This document shows positions 43,201-55,200 of a stretch of 64,000 bases of DNA, piece by piece. This DNA is from Hippopus hippopus. Taxonomy: Eukaryota > Mollusca > Bivalvia > Cardiida > Cardiidae. The translations under genes and the position numbers were made by a program. Positions within the stretch are counted from its first letter, which is position 1. Every line of letters starts with the position of its first letter. The notes beneath the pieces were generated by a model. It did not search any database, had not been told where the DNA came from, and saw only the letters and a list, made by a program, of their open reading frames with translations. The stretch covers positions 31,552,266-31,616,265 of the forward strand of contig OX328103.1 of assembly GCA_946811185.2 (NCBI GenBank), read 5' to 3'.

Positions 43201-46200
43201 GATTGTGTCTTATAAGCTCCCATGTATTTGAAATCTATGATCTGGTAACTCAATAGGAAGGTTTCTCAACCCATTATCATACAATCTGATGTTTCCCCAG
43301 CTCAGGAAGAAAGCTGTTGAAAACATTATGGAACAGCGGAAAATGCTGGTTTTATAAGCATTTTCTCATTTTCCCGTTATGTTTTCTACGATTACAAAGG
43401 CAATTATTGACATTGTAGCTACATTTAATTTATTTTCCGCAAATATTACTTGCAATATAGACCAGTCTAAGATTTTGTCATCTGCAAGAGAGTCAACTGC
43501 AATAATTCAATAACTTACTTGGTGGTGCTGGTGTTGTCTGTGGGTTAGGATTGGGGGCAAATGTCTGCCCTGGGGCTGGGGTCTGTCCAGGTCCTGGGGT
43601 CAAGTAAGGGGCAATGGTGCTTTGGCCTGGTCTAGGGGTCAGATAAGGATTAGGTCTTGGTGTTGGTTGTGGTCCACCTCCAGTGTGAGAACCTTGAATA
43701 TTGAAGAAATTGTTTTTGAATCAAGTCGCCCAAGCACACCACTTTCATCATGTTCCAGCAGATAATTTTTAACCTCTAAAGCGCCTTTCACAATTATTTT
43801 TGCAACTAGTGTACATCAAGATCAGACTGCACAAAATGTGCAGTCTGATCTTTCTTCTACAGTGTCCGCTTAGCATTAAATATTGAACATTAAAGACAAA
43901 AGCATCCACTGAACTGCAATTATTAGGGACTTTGTACAAGGCAGAATATGTCCTTTGGGTTTATTCGGCACTTTAAAGGTTAAACCAATTACACAAAAGA
44001 AGAAATTGTTTGTAATAAGCAATTTCTCCTTCTGCCTAACAGTCTCCTCCTACATTAATATGGTTTTAACACTTAACCCATTGCCACACAATCCCTAGTT
44101 TTAACAACCCTAGGGAAGAAGCTTTTTGAAAACACAGTGGGAAAAGGAGAAAATGCTGGTAACCAGCATTTTCTCCTTTTCCCACAATGTTTTCTACCCT
44201 TTTAAAAGACAATTTCTATTTTTGTGTCAATTATTTTGTCATCTGCAAAAGCTTTCAATTTGGGCAAGTCTTCAATTTTATCGTTTGGTAAAGAGTTAAT
44301 CTAAGTTGGTCATTGTAATTTCTCAACTACAGTTTAAAAGTTGTCTGCAGTAACGTTTTGTCGAAGGTAATGAATTAACCCTTTACCAAACAATCCTAGC
44401 TTTTAACAACCTTGATGTAGAGAGTTTTTAACATTGTGGAAAAAAGGTGAAAATGGTGGTAACCAGCATTTTCTTCTTTTCCCTCAAGGTTTTTACGCAC
44501 TTTGAAAGACAAATTTCATTCTTAATGTATGAAAAGGCTGTCAATTTGGTAATCAGGTTAAGAGTCGAAGAAAAACAATCTTGAAAAAAAGTTTAAGTGC
44601 ATAAAAAGAAAGAGAATAAAATAAGGGACTAACCAGTAACAGGTTGAGGGATGGTGCTGTTTGGTGTTTTACATTCTGGGATCTGACAACATATTGGATC
44701 ATTAGGATCAGGTACATAGATACAGGTAGCTGGAATGTTTCTGTATACAGAACATCTGAAAACGTGAAATGGATGCAGTGTAATATGAGTGGCACTCTGG
44801 CAAAAGAGATTTAATGCATCTCTGTGATGCATTATGCCAAGCAGGTCATCACATAATTACAGATCAATAAAATCTGTTTTGTCTACCAACTGACTGAATC
44901 ATAAGGTAGACTGGTCCTTTGACATGCAGAAAATTGACCAATAGCAAAAAGTTTTGACCCAGGTCAGCCTGCACTGACTACACAGGCTGACATGGGTTGA
45001 TACTTTTTGCAGATATATTAACTGCCCTTTTCACATAGCATGGCTCAAATTTATATAAATATACATATACTTGTACAGGAATAAAGATATAGTCAAAGAC
45101 AGTAGTGTATGGATAGAGAATCAGTTCTGTATATCAGAGATTCTGGGATTCAATCTCACATGGAGAGGGGTCTACCAACATCACATCATGATAAATGGTT
45201 AGGTTTCCAGGAAATATTCATTGAAAGTGACTGTTACATGCATTAGTTTTACACCTTGTATCACAATCAATGCGACATGGCAAGGTAAAAAAAGAAAGTT
45301 TTTTTTTTCCCCTATGTGTTGTGTAGAACACAAATGAGCCATAATGCATTGTACCAAGCAAGTCATCACATAATTATACAATACTCCAACAAACAGAGCT
45401 ACAATACCCAAACAAACAGTGCTATAAAACAAACACAGGGACCTTTTGAAGCTGAAAGCTTACCAGTGGTCCAGGGAATGTATGTTAACGTAATTGATCA
45501 ATTATGAATCCATAAAATCCATTTTGACCAACAACCAGCTGAAAAACTGGTGCTTGGACATGCAGCAAATTTACTGAAGCAAAAAGTTCTGACATAGTTC
45601 AGCCTGGACAGCTGCTCAGGCCAACTTGGGTCATATAATTTTTGCAGGTACATTAACCCTTTACCACACAATGACGCCTTTTAACACCCCTGAAAAAGAG
45701 GCCTTTTGAAAACATTGTGGGAAAAGGAGAAAATGCTGGTAACCAGCATTTTCTCCTTTTCCCATGAAGTTTTCTACCCTATCAAAGAAAAGTTGCATCA
45801 TTTGAGCCACTATGAAATTGTCGTCTGCAAATGCTTTCAATTTGGATAGGTCTTAAATTTTGCCGTGTGGTAAAGGGTTAAAGTTCCTTTTTACAGAGCA
45901 TGGCTCAAATGTAAATTATGACATTAACATGAAATATCAGGTACAATAAGCAAAGCTTCTGAGGTAAATGATGTAAAGTATATGGCTTGTCAAAACTACT
46001 ACTGTCACAGAATTTGACTAAAAACCCCTAACAATCGCTTTGATAGATAGTTCTTCAAATGCACAAATACAGACATCTGTAAAATGTGTGTTCCACATTT
46101 GAAATTTCTGGTTTATGATTTTAAAGTTTTGAATTCAAAGACAGTGACAGTGAAACTAAGGGAGGAGTTCCAGACACAAAAAAACAAAAATATCAGATTC

Positions 46201-49200
46201 GTTTTGTACCACAATGTCTAACTTCATGAAGAGATAATTCTGTAACGCTGAAAAGCAGATGTCCCAATAATTAAAACCACAAGTTCATAGACATGCAAAG
46301 TTTCAATGTAATGACAGCAAAAATGAAATGGGAATCCAAAATATGCACAGACCGTTGTTCATTCCACGTTTTGCAATCATATAAATATAACAGCATGATA
46401 TACTATGGTACCTAGTGATAAAACGCTCTGTAGGACGTACCTTTGATTACATGTGTAATGCCCTGTAACACCATCATCACAAACACAGATCTGTCTACAT
46501 CCATCATACCACTGTTGTCCTTGTGTGTACGACTTGCCACTCATTACACATACATCTGTAACATAGAACATAGAAATATAATAACATAATTTTGATTTAA
46601 CCCTTTCCCAAACAACAAATTTTAGACTCTTCTAAACTGAAAGAGTATACAGACAAAAATTTTCTATTTGATAAAAATGACGGAAATTTCTCCAAGAGGG
46701 TAGAAAACACTGTGGGAAAAGGAGAAATTGCTCATAACAAGCAATTTCTCCTTTTCCCACTGTGTTTTCAAAAGACTTTTACTGCGGACAGGTAAAAACA
46801 CAGGTTTCTTTGGGAAAGGGTAACAACAGAAAAAGAATATTCCAACTTCTGCATAAATAAGGTCCATGAGTAATATTTCAGCCATGCTCTGTGAAAAAGG
46901 ACTTAATGCATTTATAAAAGTATCAACCCAGGTCAGCCTGTACAGTCCACACAGGCTGACCTGGGCAAAAATTTTCTGCTATTGGTTAATTTTCTGCATG
47001 TCCAAGGACCAGTTTACTTCATTATTCAGTGGGTTATTAGACAAAATGGACTTTATGGATCCATAACTATGAGACGACTTACTTGGTATAATGCATCACG
47101 GATATGCATTAAGCACCCTTTTGCCAGAGCACAGCTCATTTCTAAAAGATCTTCAAGAAAAGCTTTGTTTCGGAAACTCATTAGAATTGTCTCATCTCAT
47201 TGCCAAACTATTGTTTCTAAGGTCTGATGATCTCTTTTTTAATCATATATATATATCCTTGTTTCAGTTTTCTCTTGCACAGCTTTGACATAATTATGGC
47301 ATCATAGAAGCATTTATTGAGGTCAAAGTTCAAAACACTTTTTTTTACATTCTACTTCTAAAACATGTCTGACACAAATTTTCTCATTAATTCAACTGTC
47401 AAATCAATTATCTCATTCATGAACAATTCCACACATAGCCTAAATATATGAGCCATGCTCTGGCAAAAGAGAGCTTAATGCATGTGTGTGATGCATTATA
47501 CCAAGCGAATCATCCTATAATTATGGATCCATAAAATCCATTTTGTGTAACAACCGAATGAATCATGAGATAGACTGGTCTTTTGACATACAGAAAATTG
47601 ACCGTTGGCAAAAAGTTTTGGCCCAGGTCAGCCTGCGTGGACTGTGCAGGCTGACATGGGTCGATACTTTTTGCAGATGCATTAAGCCCCCTTATCACAG
47701 AGCATGGCTCATATGATTTCATGTATTTATGAACAATGATTTGTGATAAACAATTATGTGATGAGAAGAATCCAGCATTTGTTGACTTTTAAAAGATTGA
47801 ATTGTAGTGAGAGTTAAATAGGGCTAATCAGTTGATTACAAACTTAGTTGGATCTACCTTTGGGTACTGGTTGTGGCATGGGTGTTGGATTTGGCGATGG
47901 AGTCTGATTTGGTCCTGGGGTGGGGAATAGCCCAGGTGCATATGTCTGTCCTGGCCCAGGGGTAGGAATTCTCCCTGGAGCATAGGTCTGGCCTGGGGCT
48001 GGAGTTGGAACAAGACCAGGGGCATAGGTCTGCCCAGGTCCTGGAGTGGGGACTATTCCTGGAGCATAAGTTTGCCCTGGAGCAGGAGTTGGAAATATTC
48101 CAGGGGCATAAGTTTGACCTGGTCCTGGGGTAGGTACCATTCCTGGTGGGTAGGTCTGTCCTGGGGCAGGGGTTGGGAAAATTCCAGGGGCATATGTCTG
48201 TCCTGGTCCTGGGAAAGGAGCTGGTGTCATATTTGGTGCAGGTGTGGGCTGCAGACCTGGACAGCTTGGTTTTTTACAGCACCGATCATTGGGGTCTTGT
48301 ACCATAATACAGTATGCTGGGATAGATGGATATCTTGCACACCTGGAAAAAAAATCAACAGTCCTTTCAAAGCAGGTCTTGTAAACATTGTGAGAATAGA
48401 AGAAAAACCAGTATTTTCTTCTCTCTCCCACATTGTTTCTCTCTTTACAAAACATATGTGACCCAAATGCTTTCAATTCGGACCAGTCTGAAATTGTCAC
48501 CTGGTAAATGGTTAACAGAATTCCTTTATCCATAGTTACATGTGCCTGATTAAACTTATCAATTAAAAATTGTGATAAGCTGTTCTGATTGTGAAAAGAG
48601 AAATTGTTGCTCATCGGATCTTACTTTGAATATAATGCAAAAAAAATTTTCTTCTTTTCCAATGATTATTTCAAAAGCACTCTTCTTCAGGGATGTTAAA
48701 ACATGGGATTGTTTGGCAAAAGATTACTGCAGTCCTGGGAAAGTAGCTTACCTTTCCACACATCTGTATTGCCCTGTCATATCATCCAGGCACTCACACT
48801 TATAGTTACATCCGTCATCCCATGTTTGTCCTTTCTGATATTTTACGCCTTGGTACACACAAAAACCTAGAAAAAAAATTGTGACAACCCTTTTATTAAA
48901 TACATTATCTCTTGACCAAACAAAAGATTTTAGACTTATTAAAGTTGAAAGCATTTGCAGATGACAAAAGAAATCTGATACAAATGATAAGACTCCTCTT
49001 TAAAAGGGTAAAGAAAACAATGTGGAAAAAGGAGAAAAATGCTGGTTACAAACTATCAAGACTAGTGATATTTGAACCCTTGACTCACAATACCTATTTC
49101 TTAGTCCTAAGAAACTTGCTTTGTGTTTTACAAGGAAGCTTCCTAATTTCAAATTAATATGCCCCGTTCTCATCATAGTTGCTGGCTTTTCAATGGCCAC

Positions 49201-52200
49201 CAAATTCACTCCCTAATAATACAAGCCAATCTGTTAAAATTTCAAATGAATCAGATTAAAATAATGCTGAGTTCAGTACATTCACAGAAATAACTGAATA
49301 CCGTAAATAACAACACACAGTAATAATAAGAAACTGATGGATTCACAAAATATTATGAAATAACCTCTTCAAGCCTCTGATCTTCAGAATCTGTCACTTA
49401 ACTCTTTACCACATAGCAAAATTCTAGAGTTATCCATACTGAAGGAATTTACAGACAACAAGTCAAATGTTTTTCAAGCAAAAGATTTGTCCTTGAATAG
49501 GTAAAAAACATTATGGAAAAAAGAGAAAATGCTGGTTGCTAGCATTCTCTCCTTTTCCCACAATGTTTTCAAAGGCCTTCTTTCCCAGGTTCGATAAAAT
49601 GCAGGACTGTGTGGTAAAGGGTTTACTCTTTACCATAAGGCAACATTTTGAACTCCACAATATCAAAAGCATTTGCAGATGGCAAACAGCTGTGACTCAA
49701 ATGATGGGATTTAATGTTTTAACCCTTTACCACACAACAAAATTTTGGACCTGACCAAACTGAAATCATTTGAAGTCTACAATTTAAATGTAGCTCAAAT
49801 AATGATTTCTGTCTTTGATAGGGTAGAAAACATTGTGGGAAAGGGAGAAAATGCTGGTTACCAGCATTTTCTCCTTTACCCACGATGTTTTCAAAAGCCT
49901 TCCTTCCCAGAGTCATGAAAACCAGGGATTGTTTGGTAAAGGGTTAAAGGGTATAAAACATGGGAAGAGGTGAAGATGCTGATTACCAGCATTTCCTCTT
50001 TCCAATGTTGTAAAATGTCTTCTTCCTAGGGGCCATAATAAATATTGTTTATTAAAGGTTTCATCAATTTCTGTAATACTAGCATTTTCAATACCTCTCT
50101 GACTTGGTGGTCTGGTGGGATCTGGCTTGTTGATGATCTGTCCTGGTACAGCAGTGGGTAATGGCGAAGGGGATGGGTAGGGGTAGCTTGGGTATACTCC
50201 TGGGGCATAGGTCTGTCCTGGTCCTGGTGTTGGATATATTCCTGGGGCATAGGTCTGTCCTGGTCCTGGTGTTGGAACCCTTCCAGGTGCATAGGTCTGT
50301 CCTGGAGCTGGTGTTGGAATAATTCCAGGGGCATAGGTCTGACCAGGGGCCGGTGTTGGTACTATTCCTGGGGCAAAGGTTTGACCTGGGCCTGGTGTTG
50401 GGAACAGTCCTGGTGGGTAGGTCTGTCCAGGGGCTGGGGTTGGGATCATTCCTGGGGGATAGGTTTGGCCAGGTGCAGGAGTCAACTTAAATAAAAAAGA
50501 TACAGTGAATATGGAGGACTATGAACTAACTCTTTACCAAATGATGTGTCCAAACTGAAATCATTTAGAGACAACAATTTAGATGTGTCTCAAATGATAG
50601 AATTTGTTTTGAAAGAATATTGTAAGAAAACAAAACAAGAGCACTGCATGCGGATGCCAACACTCGGCTGCAAATGATTAATTTTTAGTGAAAATTCCGA
50701 GTCAAAAAAGGGGCAAAACTGTATCAAAAATATTTTGATAGTTACCTGCTCCTGTTATGTGAGTTCCCCTTTTGATAGTTAACAACTTTTCCAAGTTTCA
50801 AGTAAATATCTTCAGTAATAACAGAGATATTACAAAATGTCAAAGTTTTTGAACTACGACGACACAGACAGCAATGCAGATGATGACGATGCCAGGGCTA
50901 TGACAATAACTCATCATTTACTTTGAAAACTGCCAAGCTAAAAATGCTGGTTACAGGCATTTTGCTCAATTTCCCACAATGTTGTCAAAAACTTTCTACC
51001 TAAAGGTTGTTGAAACACAAGTTTGTTTGGTAAAAGGTTAATGAAGGGTCGAGGAGGGTCTATGAAATACATACATGCATTTCAGTAAATCTTGATGAAA
51101 AGAGCATTGTTCAAGACAAAACAAAAACTTACATAAGGGTTAGGTGCAGGTGTTGGATTAACAGTACATTTTGGTATCTGACAACATGAGTCCTTTGGAT
51201 CTGTCACCATGTAACAGTTAGATGGGAGATTTGGATAGTCTGCACATCTATAATACACAATCAGCTCTACATTCTTTTGTTTACTACATCAACAGTTAAA
51301 TCTTTACCACACAGTTCCGAGTTTTAACGACCTTGAGAAAGAAGGCATTCGAAAACATGGTGAGAAAAGGAGAAAATGCTGGTAACCAGCATTTTCTCCT
51401 TTTCCCACCATGTTTTCTAACCTTCCCAAAACAAATTTTAATTTTCAACTCACATTAATCTGTCATCTACTAATGCTTTCAATAGGGACAAGTCTAAAAT
51501 TTTGTTGTCTGGAAGGAGGCCTACCAGACCTTCTCACTGTGTTTGTCATATTAAAATATCTTATCTAAGAGAAAGAAATTGTTTCCTTTTGAATTTCCTT
51601 GTCTTTTTTATTTCAATCATGGTAATGTTATTTGTCCAGATTATTGGGACTCCCATCAGGGAAGACGAAAATCCTGTTTGTTTATTTAATACAACAAATG
51701 TATTTTGTCATTTCTGGCAAAAAAATGACTTTAATAAAAATATCTTCCAGTATTTGTGAACTGGAAAAGATGTACTGAATCTCAGTACTGAATCTTGGCA
51801 AGAACAAAAAAATAGAAATTATAACCAGTAAACAGAGAGCAATCTATATAATTTATGATGTTAACAAGCTTTTTTATTTAATAAACCTAAACAGAAAACA
51901 AGCAAGAGGTGGATTCTATCATTGAAGATAAAACAAAAAAATCTAGAAGGATGGAGGCAAGGACAAATACCTGTCAAAACAGTTGTAGTAGTTTGTGTCT
52001 GCATCATCACATCTACATCTTTGAGTACAGCCATCGTTGATAATTTGTCCTTGAGCAAAGGTCACGCCATTGTAGACACATACAGCTGAAAGACATTGAA
52101 ATCTAGTTAACTCAAATTTACATCAGGTGACTTTGAAAACATCCTTCTAAAAATATGGATAATCCAGCATGACTAAAGGCTTGGTCAGACCGGCTAACGG

Positions 52201-55200
52201 ATATGTAACGAAGGGAAAACGGACAAAAACGTGCAGAATTTGGTTATCCAGTGACAAAATTCACCTCCTCTGCCGCTCGAGGCTCACGCGATCAGTGTGT
52301 GGAGTGAAGATGCCACACAATGACCGCACAAGTACCACATATATAATGGAAAAAACGCATGGTTACCGGAAATGTACCTGATAATAAACGGTCTATTAAC
52401 GGATATCACCGTATGAGTAACGGACTTGTACCTGATAAAATGGAAGTGCAACGCATGATAACCGGACAAAACATTCTTTCAACGTATGATGAACGGAAAT
52501 GTACCGAACACCAACGTATGTACCGGTCACGTGACATGCACAGGGTATAAATAGTCAGATGCATCCAAAGTCTGTCATTTGCACTTCTGTCCGTTTTGTC
52601 CGGAGAAAATTTTTGAACATGCTCAAAACTTCCCATCGGAAAGAAAGGGACATCAACGGACGTCACCGGACAAGTGGCGGATTCACCGGATAAGAAACGG
52701 ACATAAAACGGATACGAACGGACACGAACAGATAAAATGATTTTTTATCCGTTACCCGTCCGTTACCTTGGTGTGACCAAACCTTGAATTTCTACAACAT
52801 TCTGGAAAAAGAAGAGATTGCATGCAATGATCAGAGATTATTCATGAAATTTTTCAAAAGAATCAGAAAGTGTATATGATTACTATCTTTTCCTTACTTT
52901 TTTTGCATTTTGATGAAAAAAAAAAAGGTGTATAAATTAGACTACAGTATTTTAGGATGGTTTTTTTTTTTTTAATTCATTTTATTTAGCACTGAATGTA
53001 CATAATATGGTTTTAACAGACACAACATATTCAAATAAAAAGACAAATATGCTGGAAATGCATAGAACCATATCAGGCACATCAGCACCAAGGATATCAA
53101 AAAAAAAGGGAAAGGATCCCTTATTTCCATTGATGTTAGAAGTATAAAGGAAAATAATTGTTTCATCTGTTTATTTGTGATATGAATATTACAGTAATAT
53201 TAGTGTCATTATAATCATCATTATTATCATTATCTTCATCATCACCATTATTATTTATTTCCTTTTTCTTAGTAGTACATGTAGTGACATATGGCCTGCA
53301 ATACGCGAAAAAGGGCATATGCATAAAGCATCGTCTCAGATCAGCCTGCGCAGTCTGTGCAAGCTAATCCAAGACGACACTTTGTGTTCTTATGTAATTT
53401 TCTGTTTTGTACAAGTCTACTGTAGGACAAAATCTAATGTAGTCGTAAAGAGCCGTCTCGGATCTGCCTGCTTGGACTGCTCAGGTTGATCCGAGACGAC
53501 ACTTTACGCAAATGTCCAAATGCATCTTTTCGTGTGTTGCAGGCAAAATTTTCTTACTCTTTGGTTGTGGGAGGGGTGTTGGTGACTGAGTCTGCCCTGG
53601 TCCTGGGTTTGGAGCCACTGTTTGTCCTGGTAGTGGGGCAGGTGTGGGCTGACCTGGTCGAGGTGTAATGTTAGGTCTGGGTGTGCTGAATGGGTTAGGG
53701 CGTGGTGTAGGGTTGCTGTTCCAGTTACAAACTGGGACATAACAACAGTAATCATTGGGGTCTCTCTGCAGCTGACACTGTCTGGGCAGGTTGGGATATG
53801 TACCACATCTACAAAAGAGCATTGGAACTACTTCATTTTCTTTCTTTTTTTTACCTTTTTCCAAATGAAATGATAGCAAAGGATAAAACAACTGTCTCAC
53901 ATGGAACTTTTAGAATTATCTAAATTGATCTACAGGAAAGTAACGATCACATTGGACTACAGTGGAACAGGAAAATAGCAAAAGCTTCTAATACTTATAA
54001 TTCAAGGTACATATTGAACTACAGTTATAAATATTGTTCTAATTTTTAATTTCAAATAGCCAGCTGACAGAACGAGACAGAACATCTTGGCAAATCAAAT
54101 GACTTGCTTTGGACTTGGATCAGAATTTAGAATGGTTGGTGAATATGGCTCCTGGATTCAATATCTCCTGATGAGCATGGTAAACCTTTAAAACCAGTCA
54201 CAAGTACTGGTTAGAGATCTCTGCCAGCTAATCACCATGATTGATTTATGTTATATCTTGTAAAGAGTTTTTTTGGAACCAAAATACTATAACAATCATT
54301 ACATGTAGGACATTGTTTTCCTGACAGACAGTGATCACCCTTGCTTCTTGCTAAGGAAAACTAGATATATACACCAGGAAATTAACTCTAAGCATAACTT
54401 ACCTGGCTGTACATTTGTATTTTCCAGTCATTCCATCTTCACATATACAGTCAAAGTCACAACCATCCTGCCATCTTTGACCTTGGGCATATGTCTTACC
54501 TTTGTACGCACACACTTCTTCAAAGAAAAATATAGAAATATTACAGTGTATCATCTCATTTTATCCAGGTCTCTAACCAAACAACCCTGCGTAATGAAAC
54601 TGAAGAAGGCTTTCGAAAACATTGTTGGAAAAAAATGAAATGCTGGTAACCAGCATTTTCTCCTTTTCCCAAAATGTTTTCTGTGCTTTCAAAGACATTT
54701 ATCTATAGTCTGCAAATGCTCTCAAGTTGGCCAAGTTTAAAATTTGTCATCTGGTAAAGAGTTATCACTTTATTATACGACTTATACGATTTAGAAAACA
54801 AGATAAACATGTAGTATGATATATGTAAAATTGTTTGGATATTTGAGGCTTTTTTAGTCATATATACTTCAACTATGTATCAGCAGACATTGACTCTATC
54901 TACGTATTCTACATATTTAATTCACATCACCATGGACATCACTTTGTTAAAGCTGCTAGTTGCATGCTTAAATATAAAGAAATTATTACAACAGTTTGAT
55001 TTGAGAAACAATTGTCCCAGAAGTTAGGCCAATAGCACTTGCATTTGGGACAGAAGCATTCTTCTCCCACCAGTGATGTTGTAAATGTATTGAATTTATG
55101 TGGAAGAGCAAACCCATAGCTTGGAAAGAATGCATTGCAAAGCATTGGTCAAGGAAGCAGTCAATGCAGTAACTGTTGTAATGTTAACACAATACCATAG

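Noticed and set aside
44785..47711. Palindromic repeats considered as a CRISPR-like array
   Set aside because: Spacing is irregular, units are long and in both orientations, there are no spacers of constant length, and the context is a eukaryotic intron.
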